This document shows positions 8,565 to 17,620 of a stretch of 58,005 bases of DNA, one piece after another. This stretch comes from an uncultured Eubacteriales bacterium (GTDB lineage: Bacteria; Bacillota; Clostridia; Saccharofermentanales; Saccharofermentanaceae): positions 1 to 58,005 of the forward strand of contig OMWK01000012.1 of NCBI GenBank assembly GCA_900314745.1, read 5' to 3'. The position numbers and the translations under genes were made by a program. Positions within the stretch are counted from its first letter, which is position 1. Every line of letters starts with the position of its first letter. The notes under the pieces are model-generated. The model was not told where the DNA came from and ran no database searches. It saw only the letters and a list, made by a program, of their open reading frames with translations.

Positions 8565-8586
8565 CTTGTTCCGTCAAACTCCCATG
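8557..8586. repeat. Junction repeat between fusion copies 2 and 1
   Basis: This 30-bp segment spans the stop of copy 2 and the start of copy 1 and is identical to 11328-11357 at the other junction. It marks the boundary of a tandem-duplication unit. Confidence 0.85.
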
Positions 8587-11335
8587 CATCCCTGTCTATA
8601 ATACGTGTGCCGTTAAAAGTATACCAATCATCTTCGGCAAAACGGTAATCATCTGCGCCGGCCCCGCTCCAGTCATTGGAATCCAGGACTAACAGCGGCA
8701 TATCGTGAACGCCGTTCATTGTGATCGGATTACCCGTAAAAGGATTCACGGGGTCATCCACTATTCCTGCGGTGGCCAGATACGGTACATCCGCATTCGT
8801 CATAAACGATTCATCCGTAGTAAAGCCCGTCGAACCGAAGTCCTTGACCATAAGCAACGGATTGAACGAATCGATGCACATCTCATTCATGATCAGCTGC
8901 CCGTCGAACATCAGTGCGTCACGAAGTGCGATACCGTGGTCAGAGACAATGATAATCCTCGTATTATCCCAAACACCCTGCTCTCTTAAGAAATCGAAGT
9001 ATGCTCCAAGCTGCAGATAAGCCGCAGCATTACTGGAATAATACCTCATCGTCGTATAGCTGTTCATATCAAGATAATAACCGTTTATCGGATCCGAGAA
9101 TCTGTCCTGATGCTGAGCATCATAATCGATGTTGTCGACATACTGAACAGGAACATACTCCGGCGCCTGATAGAGCATGGCATCATGAGTGGTCTCGTTA
9201 TCGTAATACATAAAAGTATCATCGGAACTTTCATAAACAGTCGTTATTCCGGCCATATTGGAAAGAGCATCATATGCGGCTATTCCGTCCCTGTCAACAC
9301 CGCCGCTCGACGATGCACTGAATCCTATCTGAGGTATGGTTACTTCATCCTGAGGGACATCATTGGTATCGAGCTGATTATAACAGCCCTCGTTATAAAC
9401 AGTAGCCTGAATGAATAACGGGCTTATCTTAAAGATCGAATAACAGAAGAAGTTTCTGTTCCAGATACGCTCCTGATAATCGTCAAACACAAAGTATGCC
9501 TCATCTGACAGGAACTTATTGTAGTATGCCTCTATCCCTTCATATTCCGGTCCGTCAAAGATCGTAAGATCCGAGGGTGTCTGAAAGTTCGCGTTAGGCG
9601 GATCAAGGAGGGTAACTTCAAATCCCGTGTCCCTGAATATGAGAGGCATTACGGACAGGGCTTCGTTCTGTGACTGACGAAGTGTCTTGGATTCATCCGC
9701 ATTGATCGCTTCCGGAGTATAATCATACCCGCCGAAAAGCGCGGGAGCCGCGAACTTGGTACGGTTACCGAACGAGAGGGTATTTGGATAGTAAGTAAAA
9801 CCGTCGAATTGATCGTACAGTTCAGGCAGTTCTTCAAATACGATCGGAAGAAGATATGCAGGCGCCCTGTCGAGCATGATGACCATAACGTTACGCCCCT
9901 CAGTAGAAAGCGGGATCCTGGGAGTGCTCATGTCGGCGATCTTGCGGTTGTTCAGATACGCTTTATTGATCGGGATCATGTTATAAATGCCCATGCCCAG
10001 AGAAACAACCGCAAAAGCGATTATCACTTCTGCGCAGATCTTGCGGTTCACATGATACAGCACAAGAATGACAATAACCGACAGGATTATCAGTCCGAGA
10101 TTCAGTAACTTCTGGGACAGGGAAAAATCGAACGGTTTAAAGTAAACGAAATTAACCGATATGTCTCCCAGGTCATTTCCGAAGAACATGTAAGTGATGA
10201 GCGATGCCGGACACAACGCCGTCCACACCCTGCTCATGATAACTTTGGCTTTTTTATTAATAAGGCTGAAGAACACTCCTCCCCACACAAGGAAATATCC
10301 TGCCGCTATAAGAAATGAGTGCAGGATATAAATGAGGGGATTTTTAAGGTTCATCAGATCCATGAATTCCGACGGGGATATCTTAACTATGGCGGAGGGA
10401 ATGAGGACGCCCGTAAGCACGGACATAAACACACCGCTGAAGATGAAAGTGTTTCTGTCGGTCTTTGTATACTCAGGGAATCTGATTCCCTTTGTCAGCG
10501 AAGGCTTCCTGCTTCTTATAAGTACAAATACCAACGGTAGCACAAGAGCCAAAGCAATCACCGTAAGTCTGATCCTTCTCGACGCATACGGCGTGTAGTA
10601 AGCGGTATTAAGATAAACAGCGGCGAACACGCCGACGGTTGCGAACAGGACAGACAGCACCAGTCCCGGTCTCTTAAGCTTATAGAAGACATTCTTCGCG
10701 AACGAGAAAAGATTGTTCAAAGTCCAATAGAATACAAGTCCCGAAGGTGAGTTATACAGAAGCACGAGAAACACTGCCGCGATACCGTAAAGCTGAACCT
10801 TACTCTTAACGGGCATGCCCTTCGTGTAGATGATGCCGGACACCACATTTATCAGAGTCATCAGGATCGGCAGGATATTGATGCTGAATCCGAACACCTC
10901 GAACATCTGATCCGGTGCACCAAGATCATGTATGGGACCGAATGACACTCCCTGTAGGATCGCGAGGTGTGACAGGAATCTGTACGCCGCCATAAAGAAA
11001 GGAATCTGCAGAAGAAGCGACACGGATTCTTTAAAGACATCCGTAGATCTGTAATCATTCTCTCTGTAGTAAGCCTGAAGTATCATGACGCGCTCGTCGC
11101 CCTTAAAGGCCTCCTTGATGCGTCTGACCATAGGCGCCATCAGATCCTTCTTAACCTTCTGCTCTTTCTCAAGCTTATCCGCTCTGGCATACAAAGGCAG
11201 AAGAAGGAAGTTAACAATAAGGCTTAATACTATTATCGCGTACCCGGGATGAGGTACGATCCTGGTCGCGATCGCGAATACGACCTCGAACAGAAGCTCA
11301 AGCGGATATATGAATAATGTGTACAGCGCACTCAT
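8561..11335 (-). CDS. YidC/Oxa1-like domain fused to extracellular phosphotransferase (copy 2, middle)
   Basis: A 924-aa paralogue with the same three-part plan as its neighbours. The insertase-like part is the most divergent of the three in its cytoplasmic hairpin (RADKLEKEQKVKKDL, then FKGDERVMILQAYY) but keeps SPSGLVFYW and the Asn at position 42 in place of the groove Arg. The outer domain keeps MLDRAPAY, GNRTKFAAPALFGG (GN instead of GT before the nucleophile pair), DNETTHDAM and SDHG, so catalysis looks intact. Its last 20 residues (INDRDAWEFDGTR-like ending) match copy 3, not copy 1, while its first 14 residues match copy 1, not copy 3. It overlaps both neighbours by 4 bp. Substrate is unknown and may differ between copies. 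Confidence 0.85.
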   Translation of the reverse strand: MSALYTLFIYPLELLFEVVFAIATRIVPHPGYAIIVLSLIVNFLLLPLYARADKLEKEQKVKKDLMAPMVRRIKEAFKGDERVMILQAYYRENDYRSTDVFKESVSLLLQIPFFMAAYRFLSHLAILQGVSFGPIHDLGAPDQMFEVFGFSINILPILMTLINVVSGIIYTKGMPVKSKVQLYGIAAVFLVLLYNSPSGLVFYWTLNNLFSFAKNVFYKLKRPGLVLSVLFATVGVFAAVYLNTAYYTPYASRRIRLTVIALALVLPLVFVLIRSRKPSLTKGIRFPEYTKTDRNTFIFSGVFMSVLTGVLIPSAIVKISPSEFMDLMNLKNPLIYILHSFLIAAGYFLVWGGVFFSLINKKAKVIMSRVWTALCPASLITYMFFGNDLGDISVNFVYFKPFDFSLSQKLLNLGLIILSVIVILVLYHVNRKICAEVIIAFAVVSLGMGIYNMIPINKAYLNNRKIADMSTPRIPLSTEGRNVMVIMLDRAPAYLLPIVFEELPELYDQFDGFTYYPNTLSFGNRTKFAAPALFGGYDYTPEAINADESKTLRQSQNEALSVMPLIFRDTGFEVTLLDPPNANFQTPSDLTIFDGPEYEGIEAYYNKFLSDEAYFVFDDYQERIWNRNFFCYSIFKISPLFIQATVYNEGCYNQLDTNDVPQDEVTIPQIGFSASSSGGVDRDGIAAYDALSNMAGITTVYESSDDTFMYYDNETTHDAMLYQAPEYVPVQYVDNIDYDAQHQDRFSDPINGYYLDMNSYTTMRYYSSNAAAYLQLGAYFDFLREQGVWDNTRIIIVSDHGIALRDALMFDGQLIMNEMCIDSFNPLLMVKDFGSTGFTTDESFMTNADVPYLATAGIVDDPVNPFTGNPITMNGVHDMPLLVLDSNDWSGAGADDYRFAEDDWYTFNGTRIIDRDAWEFDGTR

Positions 11336-11357
11336 CTTGTTCCGTCAAACTCCCATG
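11328..11357. repeat. Junction repeat between fusion copies 3 and 2
   Basis: Same 30 bases as 8557-8586, covering the last codons of copy 3 and the first of copy 2. The outer ends of the array (start of copy 3, end of copy 1) do not carry it. Confidence 0.85.
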
Positions 11358-14139
11358 AATCCCTGTTGAATATTCTCGTTCCGTTGAACGCATACCAGTC
11401 TCCTTCGGAGAATGAATATGCGTCAGGACCTGCTATCGCATCCTCTACATTCCAGTCTGCAGAATCATATATTAGCATAGGCATATCTGTCTTTCCGTCC
11501 ATCGTAAGAGGATTTCCGGTAAAGGGATTAACGGGGTTGTCTATAACTCCCGCGGTTGCAAGATAAGGAACATCCGCATTGGTCATGAAGTCGGAGCAGA
11601 TATTGAATCCTGTAGCTCCGAAGTCCTTTACCATGAGCAGACAGTTGAAGCTTTCCATGTTGACGTCACGTACTATTGTGGCACCTCCGAACATGTCTGC
11701 CGTAGGTCCGTGATCCGATACGATGATTATCCTCGTATTGTCCCAGACACCCATCTCCCTTAAGTAATCAAAATAATTACCGAGCTGAATGTACGAAGCC
11801 GCATTGCACTGATAGTGGGACATCGCAGGAGACGAATTCATACAAAGCTCATATCCGTAGACACGGTCAGAGAACCTGTCCGCATGAGTCTGGTCATACC
11901 AAGTATTGTCGACGATCTGTGCCGGAGCATATTCGGGCTCCTGAAGCATCATCGTGTTGTGCGGCGTTACGTTATTCATGTACATGAATGTGTTCTCGCT
12001 GCCGTCGCTTATTTCAGTTATGCCGTCAAGATTCGTAAGAACCGTATATGCATTCATGAACACCTGGGATACACCCGTCGACTGCGTCGCACTGGTGACT
12101 GTCTGCGGTGTCGTGAATTCCTCATCGGCATCGACGGAACTTGAGAATCCGTCGTCAGCCTGATTGTAATTACCCTGATTGTACAGGCTCTGCTGCAGGA
12201 ACAGAGGGCAAGTCTTAAACATGCTGTAGCAGAAGAAATTCCTCTCCCACATGGCTTCCTGCTGTGCGGAGAAATCCGCATTGATGTTAACGAATCTTCC
12301 CTTCGTGATATAGGAATCTATTCCCTCATAAAGGTCTCCCGAGAACACGTTAAGATTCGGTGTCCACTCGTATCCTGCGAAAGGCGGATCACACACCGTT
12401 ACCTCATAGCCGTTGTCCCTGAAAAGCACGGGGAGAACCGAGAGCGCCTCGTCATGCTTTTCGACCAGAGTCTGCTCCGTAACAGTGCAAATCTCGGCAG
12501 GTGTGTACTCATACCCGCCGAAAAGCGCCGGCGCCGCGAACTTCGTGTGCGAACCGAATGACAGAGTGTTCGGGTAGTAAGTGAAGCCGTCGAACTGCTG
12601 CTGAAGTTCAGGTATCTCCTCGAAGATATATGGCACAAGATAACCGGGAGCCCTGTCGAGCATTATCACCATAACATTCTGTCCGTCCCTCGAGAGAGGT
12701 ATGCTCGCAAGATTGCTCTCACTTCCCATTGAGACGCGGCCGAAGGCAACTTCTATCCTGTACATATTGAATACGCTCATGGAAAGTGACGCGGCAAAGA
12801 AAGCAAATGCCAAAAGCTTTGAAATCTTCTTAAATACCGTCGCTACAAGCACCGCAGCCGCCACTGCAAAGAAAACAGCGAGACCGTTAATGCTCTGCTG
12901 CTTTGCACCGAAGACAAAGGGCTCATCGTAAATGAGGTCAGTCGACAGATTTCCGAGCTTCGTTCCGAAGAACAGATATGTAACGGCACCCGCCGGACAT
13001 GCACTCCACCATATGAGACTTAAATAAGTTCTCGTGTGAGGTCTTGCAAGCGCGAAGAAGATGCCTCCCCAGACGAGGAACACACCTGCTGCCGTAAACA
13101 TTGCAGTAAATACATAGTAATTCGGAGATCTGTAATTGATTATGTCTATGAATTCCGAAGGCGACGTCTTGATGACGGAAGACGGTATGAGAAGCCCGAG
13201 GAATACAGTGAGGAACATTCCGCTTAGAATGAACAGACCCTTGTTGTGACCTGAGTAATTGATCGCCCTGATGAGCTTCATGATATGCGAGGGGCGCTTG
13301 CCCTTTATGAAAGCTACTATAAGCGGAACTATAAGAAGAACCGAGAATATGGTAAGTCTTAACTGTCTTGCCGGGTACGGGGAATCATAGATGGTGTTAA
13401 CGAACATCAGCATTGAAGCGCCAACAACGGCGAATACGCATGCGAGTGTAAATCCCGGGCGCTTGAACCTGTAGAAAACATTCTTAAGCATGGAGAACAC
13501 ATTGTTGAGCGTCCAGTAGAATGCAAGTCCCGACGGCGAATTATAAAGAAACACAAGGAAGATGATCGCCATTCCGTAGAGCTGAAGTTTGCTCTTAAGC
13601 GGCATTCCCTTTGTGTAGATATATCCGGATATGAAATTAATAAGTGTCATGAGGATTGGAAGCAAATTGATGCCGACTCCGAACATGACGATCATGTGAT
13701 CCGGAGCGCCGAGGTCATCTATCGGACCGAATGACACTCCCCTAAGAAGCTTAAGATTTGACAGGAACCTGTATGCCGCCATGAAGAACGGTATCTGCAA
13801 AAGCAGCGAGACGGATCCTTTAAGCACATATAAAGGTGAATAGTTATTCTGGGCATAATATGTCTGGAGCATCATCATTCGCTCATCGCCCTTAAACGTT
13901 TTCTTTATATGAGCGATGCCGTCTGCAAGGGAAGCTTCGAGATCCCTCTCCTCCTTCTGAACCTCATCCGCACGCTTGTACAGTGGAAGTACCAGGAAGT
14001 TAACGGCGAGACTTAAGATTATGATTGCGAATCCGGGATTGCCGACTATTCTATTCGCGATTGTGAAGACCACCTCAAAGAACAGTTCAAGAGGTCTTAT
14101 GAAAAGGTCGAAGAAAATTGTCAGCAGAGGGGGTATCAA
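11332..14139 (-). CDS. YidC/Oxa1-like domain fused to extracellular phosphotransferase (copy 3, promoter-proximal)
   Basis: A 935-aa paralogue, first of the array. Its N terminus is slightly longer and different (MIPPLLTIFFDLFIRPLELF) and then closely follows copy 1 through the YidC-like part (PLYKRADEVQKEERDLEAS, FKGDERMMMLQTYYAQNNYS, SPSGLAFYW). The groove position is N47. The outer domain has MLDRAPGYL, GSHTKFAAPALFGGYEYTP with the nucleophile Thr, NNVTPHNTM and SDHGPTADM, so the metal site is complete. Its start overlaps the TagB/TagF-like gene by 4 bp, linking the fusions to glycerol-phosphate chemistry. It could alternatively transfer phosphoethanolamine or another headgroup; sequence alone cannot decide. 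Confidence 0.85.
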   Translation of the reverse strand: MIPPLLTIFFDLFIRPLELFFEVVFTIANRIVGNPGFAIIILSLAVNFLVLPLYKRADEVQKEERDLEASLADGIAHIKKTFKGDERMMMLQTYYAQNNYSPLYVLKGSVSLLLQIPFFMAAYRFLSNLKLLRGVSFGPIDDLGAPDHMIVMFGVGINLLPILMTLINFISGYIYTKGMPLKSKLQLYGMAIIFLVFLYNSPSGLAFYWTLNNVFSMLKNVFYRFKRPGFTLACVFAVVGASMLMFVNTIYDSPYPARQLRLTIFSVLLIVPLIVAFIKGKRPSHIMKLIRAINYSGHNKGLFILSGMFLTVFLGLLIPSSVIKTSPSEFIDIINYRSPNYYVFTAMFTAAGVFLVWGGIFFALARPHTRTYLSLIWWSACPAGAVTYLFFGTKLGNLSTDLIYDEPFVFGAKQQSINGLAVFFAVAAAVLVATVFKKISKLLAFAFFAASLSMSVFNMYRIEVAFGRVSMGSESNLASIPLSRDGQNVMVIMLDRAPGYLVPYIFEEIPELQQQFDGFTYYPNTLSFGSHTKFAAPALFGGYEYTPAEICTVTEQTLVEKHDEALSVLPVLFRDNGYEVTVCDPPFAGYEWTPNLNVFSGDLYEGIDSYITKGRFVNINADFSAQQEAMWERNFFCYSMFKTCPLFLQQSLYNQGNYNQADDGFSSSVDADEEFTTPQTVTSATQSTGVSQVFMNAYTVLTNLDGITEISDGSENTFMYMNNVTPHNTMMLQEPEYAPAQIVDNTWYDQTHADRFSDRVYGYELCMNSSPAMSHYQCNAASYIQLGNYFDYLREMGVWDNTRIIIVSDHGPTADMFGGATIVRDVNMESFNCLLMVKDFGATGFNICSDFMTNADVPYLATAGVIDNPVNPFTGNPLTMDGKTDMPMLIYDSADWNVEDAIAGPDAYSFSEGDWYAFNGTRIFNRDSWEFDGTR

Positions 14140-15386
14140 GTCTTCTCCTCTTCACTAAGCTTGCCAAGCTTCTCTATAAGATAATCGCAGACTGAAGCCG
14201 TGGCTCCGCCGATATTCTTCCATGCGGTATCGCGCACCTTCTGTCTTGCAGCTTCATACCTGGGGTCATTGATACACTCGTCTATCATGTTCTTAAGGTT
14301 GCCCTTATACTCATCGGTGATTTCCTTTCCTACCTCGGGGAGCACTTCGAAAGTATAAGGTGTCTCATCGAGCCACCATGCGTCATAAGGATCCTTGGAG
14401 AATCCTGCGTTCGCATACATGATCGGCTTATCAAACACAAGCAGGAAGTCGAAGATTACACCCGAGAAATCGGAGATCATGATATCCGCTCTGGCGAGAA
14501 CATCAAAGTTGTCATTGTCCCTGTTCCACTCGAAGTTCTCATTCTCGGGATACTGCTTCATGAGCTTATCGAGCATGTCCTTCTCGGAAGAGAAAGACTG
14601 AGGATGAGGACGTACGATTACGTGGTAACCGGTGTTTATGAGTTCATCTAGGAAAGATGAACCGTATTTTGTAAGTATTCCGGAAGGCCCCCATGAAGGA
14701 GCAAGAAGGACCACGGGCTTACCGGATTTATTTCCGGATGCCGGATGCGCATCCAGCCTCTTCTTCATGTCATCCAGATATGTGAGACCCGTAAGCTTGA
14801 TTTCTTTCTCCGGCAGATGACGCAGCTGCTCGAGCTCCCTCGTCTGCTTTACCTGATGGTCACCGGACAGAAGAAGTGCATCATAATAGTCTGTTCCGAA
14901 CATCCTGTAAAGGGAGATATTTCCGGGAGCATGGAGTATGTGAACATAGTAATTAACTGTCTTGGATCTCTTCCACTGATAGACATCAAGTCCGGGAGTT
15001 GTGGAGAGAACAATATATGCATTAAGTATGTTAAGTCTTGAGAAAGCGCGGTTGCCCTCGCCTATGAATTCGCAAGTTACATTCTTTGTGGTCTTGCCGT
15101 ACTCAAGTGCGGGATCATCAGGCGAAGCGGTGTAGTACCAGACCTTCTGTCCCCTCTTCTCGAGTTCTTCGCATATGGGCTTAAATACATTCCAGTAACG
15201 CTTGTGGTCAGAGAAGATAACTATGGGGAGCTTATTCTTGTCTATCTTGGCCTTCTTGCCGCCGGACAGAATAAACTTGATCTTTACGATAGCAGTTCTT
15301 AAGAAGAATACAACGACACCGATAATACCTATCAGTATCGAGAACAACATACTGCCCGTACCGGGATCTATATACAGTCTAAGCAC
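14136..15386 (-). CDS. CDP-glycerol glycerophosphotransferase (TagB/TagF-like)
   Basis: A 416-aa GT-B-type enzyme. The N terminus carries YIDPGTGS and one membrane helix (about 10-30), then the transferase domain with RPHPQS and SDFSGVIFDF, matching the nucleotide/phosphate-binding motifs of teichoic acid primases and polymerases. It would add glycerol phosphate from CDP-glycerol to a membrane-linked acceptor on the cytoplasmic side. The start is a GTG with GGAGG 9 nt before. No tagD/CDP-glycerol synthesis gene is in the window. Its 4-bp overlap with the first YidC-phosphotransferase gene is the best clue that the array handles a phosphoglycerol-containing polymer. Confidence 0.83.
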   Translation of the reverse strand: MLRLYIDPGTGSMLFSILIGIIGVVVFFLRTAIVKIKFILSGGKKAKIDKNKLPIVIFSDHKRYWNVFKPICEELEKRGQKVWYYTASPDDPALEYGKTTKNVTCEFIGEGNRAFSRLNILNAYIVLSTTPGLDVYQWKRSKTVNYYVHILHAPGNISLYRMFGTDYYDALLLSGDHQVKQTRELEQLRHLPEKEIKLTGLTYLDDMKKRLDAHPASGNKSGKPVVLLAPSWGPSGILTKYGSSFLDELINTGYHVIVRPHPQSFSSEKDMLDKLMKQYPENENFEWNRDNDNFDVLARADIMISDFSGVIFDFLLVFDKPIMYANAGFSKDPYDAWWLDETPYTFEVLPEVGKEITDEYKGNLKNMIDECINDPRYEAARQKVRDTAWKNIGGATASVCDYLIEKLGKLSEEEKT

Positions 15387-15409
15387 TTCCGATTCCTCCC
15401 AAGTGTTAC

Positions 15410-15415
15410 ATTATA
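15410..15415 (-). promoter_or_regulatory. Possible internal -10 box before the TagF-like gene
   Basis: TATAAT on the minus strand lies in the 48-bp gap upstream of the GTG at 15386. The region 17 bp further up (GTGATT) is a poor -35. If active it would give the phosphotransferase array expression separate from the rhamnose genes. Confidence 0.3.
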
Positions 15416-15434
15416 TAGTGGTTTATAAAGAAAA

Positions 15435-17093
15435 TCACCTGTAACCGATTCCGAAATTGTGCCAAATATTCTGGTAATCAGGTGACACCGATATGGCATC
15501 TATGACATCTTCCCGGGTGGATCCGCTGCTAAGCTCATTGATCCAGAGCGTAAGCTCATCGCGACTTCCGTTCCTCAGAAGCATGAGTCTGTAGACCGCC
15601 TCAATGAACGCCGCATCACTCTCGACGAATCCTCCGTTATTGTAGACTTCCCATATGACGGAATCGGGAGTTCTGTTGCTTCCGACCAGGACCTGAACAT
15701 AGCTTCTGACTTCATCTAATGACGGGTATCTTAAGTACGCCATGCGGTACACTCTGATAACATAATCGGACGTATCCCTGTAAAAAGGATCATCTAGCAT
15801 ATGGTCACCGTACATAATGGCAAACGATTTGCTGCATGTGCCTGTATAATCTCCGATTCCCCTTACCTCTATGTAAGCCGTTCCGGGAAGATAATTATCC
15901 CAATACATGACCTCGTAGTCGGTTCCTTCCTCTAGGATAAAGCCGCCGTAATCAACAGTTATGTCGGGACAGACTGCACTGCCCGTATAGGTCATCCGGT
16001 CAGGAGCAATGACAGAAGCGGCACTAAGATCATTTACAGGAACCGGATCATTCCCGTAATACTCGAGGTTCTCGGAACCAATGCGCATGAGGCAAGAGTC
16101 ATCACAGCTTTCCTTAAGTTCACAGTAACCGTCTTCGCGCATGGAAATGGTAAGTCCAGTCTCGACATTCGTCAAAGTAAAATAAGGTGTTCCTGCGATC
16201 TCTGCTATGGCCCATGTGTGAGCATAGGAAGACTGCTCGTAATTACCGGCATACAGTTTCCCGTCCAGTACGCAGAGCGTCTTCCTTACCCCGTAGGAGT
16301 CAATTGTTATCTCATAGTTATCTCCCGAAGGAGTTATCGTGAACGATGTGGGAGCGGTATTTCCAAAGCTTATGGAATAATCGTCAAAGCCCTTCATCTT
16401 TACCTCAAGTCCCATCACGGTATCCGCACCGTATATCTCATATGAACCTGCCTCAACAGGGGCTGCGAGATTCTGAGCCTTCAGTACGGCGACTACGGTA
16501 ACGGCACTCACCAGCACCGCGAATATCCCCTTAAATATCAAAGATGAAGTCTTACGCTCCCTTATCCAAAGATATATCACCACGATAAGCGGAGCGATTA
16601 TCATTAATAAAGAGAAGTACAGACCGGCCGAATTCCTGAATCCGAACGAGCTGATTCCGCCAAAATCATAAACCCTGACAAAACCCTTCATTCCGAGGAT
16701 AAACGTCGCTCCCGTCACCACCGAGAAGAAGGAGAAAACCGTTAAGGCTGTCATGCGGACATCCGCACATACAATGAGGAGAAGTATCACCGCCGCATCC
16801 AATATGTATGTGACACCTTCTTCAAGAGCGAAAAGCAAACCGACCGCCGCTGCTACCGGGAATATAATGAGCTTGATCTTACGCCTGCCTTCATCCTTCA
16901 TAAGAAGTCCCATAACGGCAACGGCTACGGCAAGAAGTCTCGCGAAGCCTTTAAACTCTGAAGGAAGCGCATCAAATACCGGAGTAAATCCGGCACAAAG
17001 TGATGAGAGCATAAACACAAGAGCAGGCACAAAGAGCAGATTGTACCAGCAGTTGTCTTTGGTTAATCTCGTCTTAAGTCCGGTGATATTCAT
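15435..17093 (-). CDS. Membrane protein with ricin-like, Ig-like and DUF4214 extracellular domains
   Basis: A 552-aa protein I do not recognise as a whole. About residues 1-210 are hydrophobic segments. About 215-345 look like a ricin/beta-trefoil type carbohydrate-binding module (DGKLYAGNYEQ, WAIAEIAGTPYFTL). About 360-430 resemble the short Ig-like repeat of clostridial surface proteins (EEGTDYEVMYWDN, GIGDYTGTC). Residues 435-552 fit DUF4214 (YVIRVYRMAYLRYPSLDE, repeated once as FIEAVYRLMLLRNGSRDE). DUF4214 occurs in surface and S-layer-type proteins. It overlaps the 176-aa gene by 4 bp and sits inside the glycan operon, so a glycan-binding or assembly role is likely but inferred. Confidence 0.7.
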   Translation of the reverse strand: MNITGLKTRLTKDNCWYNLLFVPALVFMLSSLCAGFTPVFDALPSEFKGFARLLAVAVAVMGLLMKDEGRRKIKLIIFPVAAAVGLLFALEEGVTYILDAAVILLLIVCADVRMTALTVFSFFSVVTGATFILGMKGFVRVYDFGGISSFGFRNSAGLYFSLLMIIAPLIVVIYLWIRERKTSSLIFKGIFAVLVSAVTVVAVLKAQNLAAPVEAGSYEIYGADTVMGLEVKMKGFDDYSISFGNTAPTSFTITPSGDNYEITIDSYGVRKTLCVLDGKLYAGNYEQSSYAHTWAIAEIAGTPYFTLTNVETGLTISMREDGYCELKESCDDSCLMRIGSENLEYYGNDPVPVNDLSAASVIAPDRMTYTGSAVCPDITVDYGGFILEEGTDYEVMYWDNYLPGTAYIEVRGIGDYTGTCSKSFAIMYGDHMLDDPFYRDTSDYVIRVYRMAYLRYPSLDEVRSYVQVLVGSNRTPDSVIWEVYNNGGFVESDAAFIEAVYRLMLLRNGSRDELTLWINELSSGSTREDVIDAISVSPDYQNIWHNFGIGYR

Positions 17094-17620
17094 TGAAGCC
17101 TCATCTGCATCAGCGGCTCTTCCTCATCGGGAGCGCTCATGACCACATGGCAGTCATCCGTCTCGCATATCGCAAGACCATCTTCTTCATTAATTATCAG
17201 ATAATACATGGAGCTGCCTATGCGGTCGACATTCCATCTGCAGCTTGAACCAAGATCATCCTCGCTTAGATGAAGCTCATGATCAGCGGTTGAGCCAAGG
17301 AACATATCCCTGCCTTCATATGTATAGAGGATCATATATGAATCCGAATCCTCATCGAACTCGAACTTAAATGAATCGTTATATCTTGAATCATAATTGA
17401 ACAGGAAGAGCTGTTCTTCGGGATCATCTTCACCAAATGACACGCTTAAGAGTCTGAACGTGGATGAGCTGTAAATATGTGAATCAAGCTCACTGCCGAC
17501 CGTTCTTCTTCCAAGCGTCCACTCTATGGAGAATACAGTAACCAGACAGATCAAAACTGCGGCAACCCCGCAGAACACCATTCTTCTTCGTGACGAAGGA
17601 ATGTTATCCTCTTTTGCCAT
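17090..17620 (-). CDS. Signal-anchored protein with ricin-like extracellular part
   Basis: A 176-aa protein with a short basic N terminus (SSRRRM), one hydrophobic helix (about 13-33) and an acidic extracellular part (about 40-176). That part has features seen in the larger neighbour: SYMILYTYEGRDMFLGS, CRWNVDRIGSSMYYLI, ICETDDCHVVM, suggesting a related beta-trefoil module. Function is unknown. I use the ATG at 17620, overlapping the previous stop as TGATG; a TTG one codon earlier is possible. It overlaps the next gene by 4 bp, so the two are likely made together and may act as a pair. Confidence 0.65.
   Translation of the reverse strand: MAKEDNIPSSRRRMVFCGVAAVLICLVTVFSIEWTLGRRTVGSELDSHIYSSSTFRLLSVSFGEDDPEEQLFLFNYDSRYNDSFKFEFDEDSDSYMILYTYEGRDMFLGSTADHELHLSEDDLGSSCRWNVDRIGSSMYYLIINEEDGLAICETDDCHVVMSAPDEEEPLMQMRLQ

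Noticed and set aside
8557..11357. 30-bp repeats as mobile-element target duplications or att sites
   Set aside because: They encode the same protein ends in frame and coincide with gene junctions, so tandem gene duplication explains them.
5772..14139. Idea that the fusions arose from sequencing or assembly errors joining yidC to a separate enzyme gene
   Set aside because: The same join occurs in three diverged copies, with intact frames and no internal ribosome site or stop at the boundary.
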